The translations under genes and the position numbers were made by a program. A stretch of 17,961 nt of DNA from assembly GCA_937901865.1 (NCBI GenBank), contig CALDID010000160.1, positions 1 to 17,961 of the forward strand, written 5' to 3'. Within the stretch, counting starts at the first letter, position 1, and each line of letters begins with the position of its first letter. Source of the stretch: an uncultured Treponema sp. (GTDB lineage Bacteria > Spirochaetota > Spirochaetia > Treponematales > Treponemataceae). Below are positions 7,461-14,845 of the stretch, in pieces. Under the pieces are notes generated by a model, which saw only the letters and a program-made list of their open reading frames with translations, was not told the DNA's origin and did no database searches.

Positions 7461-7763
7461 GAATGTTTACGGTAGCGAACGGCGAATTATTAAAATCTTG
7501 TAATGTTTACCGTAACGATTGGTAAACTATTAAAAAGCTGTAATGTTTATGGTAACGATTGGAGCTTTGGCAAAAAGGAGCAATCGTTATGGTAACGAAT
7601 TGTGAATTATTAAAATCCTGTAATGTTTATGGTAACGAATGGAGAGAAATTTAAAAAGGAGCAATCGTTATGGTAACGATTGGTGAATTATAAAAATCCT
7701 GTAATGTTTATGGTAACGATTCGTGAAATTTGCTCGCGCTGCAATCGTTACCGTAAATATTTA
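7461..7763. repeat. Array of 40-bp tandem repeats with internal dyads
   Basis: Eight units begin at 7461, 7501, 7541, 7581, 7621, 7662, 7702 and 7742. The spacing is exactly 40 bp except one 41-bp unit, and the last is partial. Each carries a core of the form yAATsKTTAysGTAACGAwT followed by a less conserved A/T-rich tail, often GAATTATTAAAATCCTG. The core is an imperfect dyad. In the unit at 7662 the arms CAATCGTTA and TAACGATTG are perfect 9-bp inverted copies around TGG. Units alternate between a TAATGTTTA and a CAATCGTTA left arm in the second half, giving an 80-bp higher-order period. The array ends about ten bases before the promoter of the DUF6261-like gene. It could be a transcription-factor operator array, a structured leader RNA, a minisatellite or a mobile repeat. 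It is not a CRISPR. Confidence 0.85.
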
Positions 7764-7773
7764 GAAAAAAGAC

Positions 7774-7802
7774 TGGAAAAAGAATTGTTTGTGTGATATA
7801 CT
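7774..7802 (+). promoter_or_regulatory. Sigma70-like promoter for the DUF6261-like gene
   Basis: TGGAAA (7774-7779) and TATACT (7797-7802) are separated by 17 bases, a good match to a sigma70 -35/-10 pair, strongest at the -10. It predicts a start near 7809 and a leader of about 22 bases carrying TTGGAGG (7818-7824). It sits immediately after the 40-bp repeat array. Confidence 0.55.
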
Positions 7803-7830
7803 TATAGTAGAAATATTTTGGAGGCAAAGT

Positions 7831-8604
7831 GTGTATAAAATAAAAACGGCTATTCGTTTGACTGAATTGGGTGGTCTTGTTGACACGATTATCAGAGATT
7901 ATACTGCTGACGAGAAAGTGCAAGTTGACCCGTTTGTAAAATCGGTGGTGAGCGACATCGATACAAAAAACTCGGTTTTCACGATTGCGATTTTGCAGGA
8001 TAAGACGCTGTCGAATCTTGAGGCTGCGGACGCTGCGCGCGATGAGGCGTTGAAGACACTGGGCGCGCTGCTCAATGCGTATGCGATATTCCCGATTGAA
8101 AGCAAAAAAACGCTTGCTGTGCCGCTCAAGGCGATTTACGAAAAGTATGTGAAGGCTGGCATTTTGAGCGCGAACTATACGAGCGAATCAAAAATGATTG
8201 AAAGCATGCTCCTCGATTTCGCCGCGGATAATTTGAGCGAGAATATTAAGGGCTTGGAAGGAGTTGGCGAGGCAATAAATGCAATTCGTTCGGCGCAGAA
8301 TATCTTTACGAGCCGAAACGATGCCTATATTGCGGCGTGCACAAATCGTTCTGCGCCTGCGTCTTCGTATAAAAAGCCGCTTCTTTCGCTCGTCAATGAC
8401 AAACTCGTGCCGTATTTGGAGGCAATGCTCATCGCGAAAAACGAAACGTGCTCGGATTTTGCGCGACAGGTCGAAAAAGAAATCAACCGAATGAATGACA
8501 CGGTTGCAAAGCGCAAAGGCAAGAAAAACGATGCGGGCGACGGCGAAGACGAAAAGCAATCGGAAACTTCAGAGGCGCAAGATGGAGAACAGGAAACTCG
8601 TTAG
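7831..8604 (+). CDS. DUF6261-like protein, function unknown
   Basis: A 257-residue, mostly helical, charged protein without signal peptide or membrane segment. Its overall pattern resembles DUF6261 proteins, known mainly from Bacteroidota and functionally uncharacterised. The features matched are the LQDKTLSNLEAADAARDEAL segment in the first third, mid-protein helices with MIESMLLDF, and a C-terminal FARQVEKEINRMNDTVAKRKGKK followed by an acidic tail. The match is from memory of the family style and needs a profile search. I chose GTG 7831 because TTGGAGG lies six bases upstream and the N-terminus VYKIKTAIRLTELGGLVD begins like the family. The frame from 7789 would start upstream of the predicted transcript. 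The 3' end overlaps the next lyase gene by 23 bases, so the two should be co-translated. The 40-bp repeat array lies just upstream. Confidence 0.65.
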   Translation: MYKIKTAIRLTELGGLVDTIIRDYTADEKVQVDPFVKSVVSDIDTKNSVFTIAILQDKTLSNLEAADAARDEALKTLGALLNAYAIFPIESKKTLAVPLKAIYEKYVKAGILSANYTSESKMIESMLLDFAADNLSENIKGLEGVGEAINAIRSAQNIFTSRNDAYIAACTNRSAPASSYKKPLLSLVNDKLVPYLEAMLIAKNETCSDFARQVEKEINRMNDTVAKRKGKKNDAGDGEDEKQSETSEAQDGEQETR

Positions 8605-10405
8605 GCAGTATTTGACCTCGATTCCGCGCAATCTCAAGCCGTTTTTGCCGTGCGCAAAGGCAAGCGACAGAACGGCGTGGGGAGCGATTTCGGACGAGCT
8701 GAAAATTGCGACGGTGGCGAGGGCGGAAATGCTGTGCAGAAAATTGCAGTGGGATACTTTGCTGGCGAGCGATTTTCTCGACTTTTCGCGCACGGGAAAT
8801 AGAATCAATTTTGAAAAAAAGTATTTTCGTCGCCGAAATATGCTCAATACGCTCGTTATCGCCGAATGTGTCGAGGCAAAAGGGCGGTTCTTGGGTGATA
8901 TTATCGACGGAATGTATCTGATTTTGTCCGAGGCGGCGTGGAATTTGCCTGCGCACAACAGCTATATTCGCAACAGTGAACAGCTGCCGCTTCCAGACAC
9001 GGCGAATCCTGTGCTGGATTTGTTCGCGTGCGAAACGGGTGCACAGCTTGCAATGGCGATGTATCTTTTGGAAGATGAACTGAACGCAGTTTCGCCGTTT
9101 ATCGTGCAGTCGGTGCAAAAAGCGATTGCAGAGAGGGTGATGAAGCCGTATTTGTCAACTCATTTTTGGTGGATGGGCGACGGAGACGAGGAAATGTGCA
9201 ACTGGACTCCGTGGTGCACGATGAATGTGCTTTTGTGCGCGTCGATTTTGCATTACAATGAGCTGGCGGTGCTGAAAAAGGCGGCTCATTCGCTTGATTG
9301 CTTCTTGAAAGATTATGGCGAGGACGGCTGTTGCAATGAGGGCGTGCAGTATTATCGCGCGGCGGGCTTGTGCCTTGTGGACAGCTTGAAGATTATGAAT
9401 TGCATTGCTTCGGACGCATTTTCTCCGCTGTGGAAAAACAAAAAGATAAAAAATATCGCTTCGTTTGCGCGCTTTATGCACGTCGGCGGAAAGTATTACA
9501 TCAATTTCGGCGACTGTTCGGCGGTGGCTGGCAAAAGCGGCGTGAGGGAGTTTATTGCAGGAAAATTGGTCGGTGATAGCGAGCTGATGAAGTTTGCGCA
9601 AAGCGAATGGCGGGCATCGTCGATGAGCGAAAAGCTGCGGGAAGTTGACCCGACGACGACGGACGGGATAAATCTGTATTATCGCGTGCTGTCGCTGTTT
9701 ACGGCGAAAGAGATTGAAGCGTACGCGGCGGCAGGCGAAGAGAGCGCGAAAAAAAAGCATAAGAAATATTACGAGAGTACGGGCATTGCGGTGTTTCGGA
9801 ACGACTTGGCGGTTTTGGCGGCGAAAATGGGCGGCAACGCGGACAGCCACAACCACAACGACACGGGAAGTTTCACGTTTTTTGCGCACGGCGAGCCGAT
9901 TTTTATCGACCTCGGAGTTGAAACGTACAGCAAAAAGACGTTTTCCGCCGACCGCTATTCGATTTGGACGATGCAGTCTTCGTTTCACAATTTGCCCGAC
10001 ATCAATTCGAGTGCACAGCACGACGGGAAAGAGTTTTGCGCGCGAAATGTAGCGATTTCCGATTCCTCGATAAAGGGAGATATTGCGTCTGCGTATCCTC
10101 TATCGGCGGCGATAAAAAGCTATGTGCGCGAAATCTCACTGCTTGCCGATGGGTTCAGATTGGTTGACACGTTTGATGAGGGAGCAGATGTTTGGCTTAA
10201 TTTAATGACGGCAAAAGAGCCGAAAGCTGACGGAAAAAAATTGCTCATCGGAGAAGCGGAAGTTGACATCACCGAGAGCAATGAAGTTCAGATTGAAGCT
10301 ATCGCGATAAAAGATGAGCGTTTAGCGTCTGCGTGGGGCGAGAAAGTCTTTAGAATACGCTTGCACGCGGCTAAAGGTGGTATTGCTTTGCGTTGTCGTT
10401 TGTGA
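8582..10405 (+). CDS. Second heparinase II/III family lyase, cytoplasmic
   Basis: A 607-residue heparinase II/III-type protein, clearly different in sequence from the lyase at 5256. The N-terminal toroid region includes NWTPWC (Asn207) and CNEGVQYYRAAG (Tyr257/Tyr258), which sit where the family has catalytic Asn and Tyr. The C-terminal beta-sandwich begins with GGNADSHNHNDTGSFTFFAHG (His423, His425, Asp427), then FIDLGVETYS and IWTMQSSFHNLPDIN (His469). No signal peptide is visible, so it should act on imported oligosaccharides. ATG 8582 lies inside the 3' end of the DUF6261-like gene, with AGAGG (8571-8575) six bases upstream; a longer frame from 8495 would overlap by 110 bases and is unlikely. 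Its tail overlaps the convergent lipoprotein gene by 35 bases. Two distinct lyases suggest different linkages or two steps of one pathway. The exact PL family is unresolved. Confidence 0.82.
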   Translation: MENRKLVRQYLTSIPRNLKPFLPCAKASDRTAWGAISDELKIATVARAEMLCRKLQWDTLLASDFLDFSRTGNRINFEKKYFRRRNMLNTLVIAECVEAKGRFLGDIIDGMYLILSEAAWNLPAHNSYIRNSEQLPLPDTANPVLDLFACETGAQLAMAMYLLEDELNAVSPFIVQSVQKAIAERVMKPYLSTHFWWMGDGDEEMCNWTPWCTMNVLLCASILHYNELAVLKKAAHSLDCFLKDYGEDGCCNEGVQYYRAAGLCLVDSLKIMNCIASDAFSPLWKNKKIKNIASFARFMHVGGKYYINFGDCSAVAGKSGVREFIAGKLVGDSELMKFAQSEWRASSMSEKLREVDPTTTDGINLYYRVLSLFTAKEIEAYAAAGEESAKKKHKKYYESTGIAVFRNDLAVLAAKMGGNADSHNHNDTGSFTFFAHGEPIFIDLGVETYSKKTFSADRYSIWTMQSSFHNLPDINSSAQHDGKEFCARNVAISDSSIKGDIASAYPLSAAIKSYVREISLLADGFRLVDTFDEGADVWLNLMTAKEPKADGKKLLIGEAEVDITESNEVQIEAIAIKDERLASAWGEKVFRIRLHAAKGGIALRCRL

Positions 10406-11810
10406 TAACGCCGAAAGAGCTTTCTAAATCGAGAGAAATCACGCTGTTTTCAGAGAACAGAAGTTTTCTCTCGTCTTTTTTTGTGCGCTCGCTGTCGTTT
10501 TCGTCGTAAATCGTCTTTAGCTCGCCGTTATTTTCGACGACGAAGAGCGAATCGGAAAAATGCGGATTGATTATGCGCAAAAACAGCTTTTTTTCGCTCA
10601 AATTGTACGGGAAATAGAGTTTGCAATACGGATTTTTTGCTTTGTCATAGCTTGACGGCGCATTCAAATAGAGTGTTGCCATTTTTTTTGCGTTCGGCTT
10701 AATCAATGCAAGCTCGTATTTTCTGCCGTCTTTGAAGCAGTAAAGCCCCTCGCGCTCGCCGTCGCCGTCGATGTCTTGCGCGGTGTACAAATATTCAAAG
10801 TCGTCTGCCCAATAATCCGCCAAGTCTTGCCATTCGAGCGAAACGGCGCAAGAGGCTGCTTTTTTGCCTTGCCAATATTCGTCATATTGTTCGTGATAGT
10901 TCGAAATGCCTGCGCTCACGCCCGCCTTGATGAGCGAATCGATAAAGCTTTCGCTTGCATTCATCAGCGCGGCGTATTCTAGGAGCGTGTAGCCCATTTC
11001 GTCGGTGGAGTAGGCGATTGGCGTATCGAGTATGTCGGGAGTAAGCGAGTCGAGAGAAAATTTGCTCTCGAAATAGTCGCTGCCGATAACGCATTTGTTT
11101 GCGTCTTGAATTCTCACTCGTAAGGCTTCGGCTTCTTGGCTGTCGTTGCGCGTGATTTCGATAGATGAGCCATTGACGGCTTTCCATAAGCCTGTGGTTT
11201 TGTTGTCGCTGTCGGGCGTGTAGAGGGAGAATGTGCCGTCGGTGTTAAAAATCCAATATTGCAGCACGCCTGTTTTTTTCCACGCGGACGATTCTAAGTA
11301 TTCGGCTAGGTTCTTTGCTTTCCATTTTGAAGAAAGGGAAGTGAGCGGATTTTTGTTTTTGGCAAGCATTTCCCCGATGATATATCCCTCGTCGTTGCCG
11401 TTGGTGCGCAAATATCGCGGCACGCTGACTTTGACGAAGAAAGGTTCAGTTTCGCTTTCGATGCCTAGGATTTTTACGGGTGCATTAAACGGGAGTTCGG
11501 CGATTTTCACGCTTTCGCTGTTCGGCTCTAAAAGCACGCTTGCGCCCTCAAGATTGGCGACATACATTGTGTCGGGAAGGGAAGAGAGCAGGCTTTTGAG
11601 CAGTTTTTCGCTTTTGCTTTCCTCTGCGTTTTCTGTGATTTGCTGGATATTGCTTTGCACAGATGGGGCGGATAAATCCGACTTGAACTCGTTCCATTCG
11701 TCGCTGCCGTCTGCTTTTTTGCTGCAAGACGGAAGAGCCAAAAGCGAAAGTGAAAGGAGCGTAACAAACGAAGTTGACTTCAAAAATCTCTTTGCTGCAA
11801 AAAACGACAT
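10371..11810 (-). CDS. Mosaic lipoprotein: SH3-like, ankyrin-like and Ca-loop segments
   Basis: A 479-residue lipoprotein of unknown role. The signal peptide ends in lipobox LPSC with Cys at residue 29. Residues about 80-150 (YVANLEGASVLLEPNSES through EGYIIGEML) read like a bacterial SH3 domain. Residues 170-255 look like a small beta-sheet domain with WIFNTDGTFSLYTPD and TGLWKAV. Residues 268-302 (GYTLLEYAALMNASESFIDS) match one ankyrin-type repeat. DIDGDGERE at 346-354 has the pattern of a calcium-binding loop. The domain calls are by eye. ATG 11810 is preceded by AAGGAGT with five bases of spacing. It is the last gene of a minus-strand cluster, 21 bases after the MATE gene, and overlaps the tail of the convergent lyase gene. 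A sensor or cell-envelope binding role would be a guess. Confidence 0.8.
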   Translation of the reverse strand: MSFFAAKRFLKSTSFVTLLSLSLLALPSCSKKADGSDEWNEFKSDLSAPSVQSNIQQITENAEESKSEKLLKSLLSSLPDTMYVANLEGASVLLEPNSESVKIAELPFNAPVKILGIESETEPFFVKVSVPRYLRTNGNDEGYIIGEMLAKNKNPLTSLSSKWKAKNLAEYLESSAWKKTGVLQYWIFNTDGTFSLYTPDSDNKTTGLWKAVNGSSIEITRNDSQEAEALRVRIQDANKCVIGSDYFESKFSLDSLTPDILDTPIAYSTDEMGYTLLEYAALMNASESFIDSLIKAGVSAGISNYHEQYDEYWQGKKAASCAVSLEWQDLADYWADDFEYLYTAQDIDGDGEREGLYCFKDGRKYELALIKPNAKKMATLYLNAPSSYDKAKNPYCKLYFPYNLSEKKLFLRIINPHFSDSLFVVENNGELKTIYDENDSERTKKDERKLLFSENSVISLDLESSFGVITNDNAKQYHL

Positions 11811-11831
11811 ATAAACTCCTTGTGAAAAAAA

Positions 11832-13160
11832 CTAGTTCAAAACGCGATGAGTAAGCCACCGTCCGCTTTTGAAGCGAATATAAAAGCACAGGGAACGAAC
11901 TGCCCAGTCGCTCGCCATACCTATCCACATCGCAATCGGTCCCATACCAAATACGCGAGCCAAAACAATAGTAATCGCAACTCTGCACGTCCACATCGTG
12001 ATTGACGAGAGTGTCATTGAAAAACGCACATCGCCTGCTGCCCTCATGCCGTACGCTGGCAAAAATGAGAATGTCCACGCAAACGGCTTGAGGATATGCA
12101 CGAAAATCGTGAGGTCAGCCGCCATCTTTGCCGCTTCGCCCTCCATTCCCGACAGGTATGCAAGAGGCTTGACGATAGCGCACATTGTTGCCGACGAAAT
12201 GAACATTGCAATCCAGCCGTAGAGCGTGAGTTTTTTGATATATCGCGCCGCCTCGTCGTCCCGTCCCGCGCCGATAGCTTGACCGACGACTGTCATCATT
12301 CCAAGCCCGATTCCGATAGACGCTTGACTTGAGAAACTCTCTAGCACGCTTGTCATTGCGTTTGCTGCAATAGCGACCGTTCCCATTGTGGAGATTGTGG
12401 ACTGAATAGCGAGCTTGCCGAATTGAAACATTCCGTTTTCGATACCTGTCGGCACGCCGATTTTGAGGATTTTGAGCATAACGGCTTTATCAGGTCGCAG
12501 AGAAAAGTATTTTTTGATAGCGATTTTTTGCTTTGTGTATTTGAGAAAGAAAAAAATCACTGCGAAACAAAAAAATCTTGAAGCGAACGTACTCCACGCC
12601 GCGCCTGCAACTCCCATTTTGAAGCCAAAGATGAGAATGGCGTTTCCTGCGATGTTGATAAAGTTAGAAATCGTGGAAATCGTCATGGGGAGCTTTGAAT
12701 TGCCGTCGGAACGGAACAGAGCCGCCGCTGCGTTGTAGAGTGCGATGAGAGGGTAGGAAAGGGCGGTGATGAGAAAGTAGATTTGCGCATTCTGCATAAC
12801 ATCGTCGTCGACGCTGCCGAAAATCACGCGCAAAAGCCAATGGCGGAACAGTATGCAAAGCAAAGTGCCGACAAGAGAAACGCCGCCGACGGTGAGTAAG
12901 AGCTGTCCGCCTGTGTGGCGCGCGTTGTCGGCTTGGTCTTTGCCGAGATATTGGCTTGTGAGGATTGCGCCGCCTGTCGCCATTGCGGAAAAAACTAAGA
13001 TGACAAGGATATTTATTGAATCGACGAGCGACACGGCGGAAATAGCCGCATTTCCTGCACGAGTAACCATGACGGTATCGACCGTGCCCATCATCGAGTT
13101 CAAGAGCTGTTCAACCATTAGCGGAATGAGCAAAGCCCATAGTTGCTTTCGTGAAAACAT
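11832..13160 (-). CDS. MATE family efflux transporter
   Basis: A 442-residue inner-membrane protein with about twelve hydrophobic segments, the normal length for multidrug and toxic compound extrusion transporters, which export cationic drugs or metabolites in exchange for sodium ions or protons. Family features include the N-terminal LIPLMVEQLLNSMMGTVDTVMV segment and the matching half-repeat, with IKKYFSLRPDK between the halves and GIENGMFQFGKLAIQ at the start of the second. It looks closest to the NorM/DinF-type group, by eye. The start follows the stop of the small lipoprotein gene after one base (TAA-C-ATG) and lacks a strong Shine-Dalgarno, so it is probably translated by coupling. Substrate unknown. 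Confidence 0.9.
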   Translation of the reverse strand: MFSRKQLWALLIPLMVEQLLNSMMGTVDTVMVTRAGNAAISAVSLVDSINILVILVFSAMATGGAILTSQYLGKDQADNARHTGGQLLLTVGGVSLVGTLLCILFRHWLLRVIFGSVDDDVMQNAQIYFLITALSYPLIALYNAAAALFRSDGNSKLPMTISTISNFINIAGNAILIFGFKMGVAGAAWSTFASRFFCFAVIFFFLKYTKQKIAIKKYFSLRPDKAVMLKILKIGVPTGIENGMFQFGKLAIQSTISTMGTVAIAANAMTSVLESFSSQASIGIGLGMMTVVGQAIGAGRDDEAARYIKKLTLYGWIAMFISSATMCAIVKPLAYLSGMEGEAAKMAADLTIFVHILKPFAWTFSFLPAYGMRAAGDVRFSMTLSSITMWTCRVAITIVLARVFGMGPIAMWIGMASDWAVRSLCFYIRFKSGRWLTHRVLN

Positions 13161-13161
13161 G

Positions 13162-13557
13162 TTACTTTTTCAGCTTGCTTCCTAAATCTTTGAGAGCCTC
13201 GCCCGTTTTCTGTGCCGCCTTGCCAGCTTCTTCTTTTGTCTTGAGTGCGGTCAATTTTGCCTCTGCTGCTGTCCAGCGTGCGCTTAATGCTGTGAACTTT
13301 GCTGCTTCTGCCGCTGTCCAATCGCCGCTCTTGGTGATAGAGCCAGCTTGTTTCATGAAGTCGGCTTCTTTTTTTGCAAGGCTGTCGAGTTTGCCGATAG
13401 ATTTATTCTGTGCGCTTTTTTCGGCGGACACAACAAACGATTCGTATTGTTTCAAAAACTTTGATGACGGCGTATCGCCGCAAGAAAAAAGCGAAATCGA
13501 TAATAAAACTACAAATGCTATGCGAGAAAATAAAGTAAAAAATCTAAAACTCTTCAT
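13162..13557 (-). CDS. Small helical lipoprotein
   Basis: A 131-residue lipoprotein. The signal sequence ends in lipobox LFSC with Cys26. The mature part is about 105 residues, Lys/Ala-rich and helical (SSKFLKQYESFVVSAEKS, DWTAAEAAKFTALSARWTAAEAKL), with a repeated WTAAEA motif at two places. The pattern recalls DUF6591-type small lipoproteins of Bacteroidota, but I am not sure. It is the first gene of the minus-strand cluster and its stop is one base from the MATE start. No Shine-Dalgarno precedes the ATG. A good promoter ends only seven bases upstream, so the transcript may be leaderless. No function can be assigned. Confidence 0.75.
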   Translation of the reverse strand: MKSFRFFTLFSRIAFVVLLSISLFSCGDTPSSKFLKQYESFVVSAEKSAQNKSIGKLDSLAKKEADFMKQAGSITKSGDWTAAEAAKFTALSARWTAAEAKLTALKTKEEAGKAAQKTGEALKDLGSKLKK

Positions 13558-13564
13558 ACTTTGT

Positions 13565-13593
13565 ACTATATCACGCTTTTTATATTATTTCAA
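13565..13593 (-). promoter_or_regulatory. Promoter for the minus-strand lipoprotein/MATE cluster
   Basis: Read on the minus strand, TTGAAA (13593-13588) and TATAGT (13570-13565) are 17 bases apart, a strong sigma70-like match. Only seven bases, ACAAAGT, separate the -10 from the ATG at 13557. Transcription should therefore start at or next to the start codon. Confidence 0.6.
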
Positions 13594-13635
13594 TTCATAG
13601 AAATCGCGCATTTTATTTTTTGTAAAGGCAAAGCA

Positions 13636-13665
13636 TTGTTTTTTTGAGCGCAGTGTGTGTATAAT
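13636..13665 (+). promoter_or_regulatory. Promoter for the tgt cluster
   Basis: TTGTTT (13636-13641) and a consensus TATAAT (13660-13665) are 18 bases apart, about 40 bases upstream of the tgt start. It diverges from the minus-strand lipoprotein promoter within the same 151-base gap. Confidence 0.7.
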
Positions 13666-13708
13666 GGCAGAGAATTTGCCGATTATATAGAAAGATTAAG
13701 GGGTTAAT

Positions 13709-14845
13709 ATGAGTACTTTTTTTGAGCAATTCCATAAAGATGCGACAAGTCGCGCGCGAACGGGAGTTATACATTTGCCACACGGCGATGTTAAAACCCC
13801 CGTTTTTATGCCTGTTGGTACAAATGCGACGGTAAAAGCGATTACAAAAGACGATTTGGAAGAAATAGGTTTCGAGATTATTCTTGCAAACACATATCAT
13901 ATGTATTTGCGTCCTGGTAGCGATTTGGTTGAGGCTGCTGGCGGATTACACGGCTTTTCTCAGTGGAAGCGCAATTTTCTTACTGATTCTGGCGGATTTC
14001 AAGTCTTTTCGCTTTCTAAACTGCGAAAAATTAACGAAAACGGCGTAACGTTCCAAAGCCATATTGACGGCTCAAGACATCTTTTTACTCCCGAAAGCGT
14101 TGTTGACGTGCAGACGCAATTCAATAGCGATATTCAAATGCAGCTTGATGTATGCACGGGCTGGAACACAGAGCGAAAAGAAGCTGAAAAAGCTCTTCGT
14201 ATTACGACGGATTGGGCAAAGAGAGCAAAAGCAGAATGGGAAAAAAAGAGAGATGAGGGCTATAAAGGCACGCTTTTCCCGATTGTGCAGGGGAACTTTT
14301 TTAAGGATTTGCGCGATAAATCAGCAGAGTTCGTTTCTTCGCTCGATACTCCAGGTATGGCGATTGGTGGCTTGTCTGTGGGGGAGCCGCCAGAGGTGTA
14401 TGAGGAGCTTTTAGCGTATACGGCGCGATTGCTGCCAGAAGATAAGCCGAAATATGTGATGGGTATCGGCACGCCTGATTACATTTTGCAGGCGGTGGAA
14501 AACGGAATTGATATGTTCGACTGCGTTTTGCCAACTCGTAACGCACGCAACGGCTCTTATTTCACACACGACGGCTATTTGTCGATTAAGCAAGAGCGAT
14601 ATATGAAAGACTTTGCTCCGATTGATAAGGAGTGTAATTGCAAAGTGTGCCGCACCTATTCACGAGCGTATTTGCGCCATTTGTTCAAAGACCAAGAGAT
14701 TTTGAGTGCGATGCTTGCTTCTTATCACAATCTGTATTTCTTGCATAATATGATTGACGAAATCCGTCAGGCGATTAGCGAAGACAGATTTACAGAGTAT
14801 AAAACTAATTTCCTCAAACGCTTTAATGCGGGAGATATAAAATGA
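13709..14845 (+). CDS. tgt: Queuine tRNA-ribosyltransferase (tRNA-guanine transglycosylase)
   Basis: Exchanges guanine-34 in the anticodon of Tyr, His, Asn and Asp tRNAs for preQ1, the base-insertion step of queuosine synthesis, in the cytoplasm. The 378-residue length is normal for the bacterial enzyme. FLTDSGGFQVFSL gives the general acid/base Asp93, DVCTGW gives substrate-binding Asp147, and AIGGLSVGE the Gly loop at 218-226. GIDMFDCVLPTRNARNG carries the nucleophile Asp271. The zinc site is Cys309, Cys311, Cys314 and His340 (CNCKVC ... SYHNLYFLHNM). ATG 13709 follows AAGGGG. It is the first gene of a three-gene plus-strand cluster and overlaps the next gene by four bases. No key residue is missing. 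Confidence 0.97.
   Translation: MSTFFEQFHKDATSRARTGVIHLPHGDVKTPVFMPVGTNATVKAITKDDLEEIGFEIILANTYHMYLRPGSDLVEAAGGLHGFSQWKRNFLTDSGGFQVFSLSKLRKINENGVTFQSHIDGSRHLFTPESVVDVQTQFNSDIQMQLDVCTGWNTERKEAEKALRITTDWAKRAKAEWEKKRDEGYKGTLFPIVQGNFFKDLRDKSAEFVSSLDTPGMAIGGLSVGEPPEVYEELLAYTARLLPEDKPKYVMGIGTPDYILQAVENGIDMFDCVLPTRNARNGSYFTHDGYLSIKQERYMKDFAPIDKECNCKVCRTYSRAYLRHLFKDQEILSAMLASYHNLYFLHNMIDEIRQAISEDRFTEYKTNFLKRFNAGDIK

Noticed and set aside
7461..7763. CRISPR array
   Set aside because: Period is 40 bp, but the would-be spacers are themselves related to each other and the repeat varies between copies; no cas gene is in the window.
7338..7830. Riboswitch
   Set aside because: I recognise no known aptamer consensus; the structure here is explained by the repeat units.
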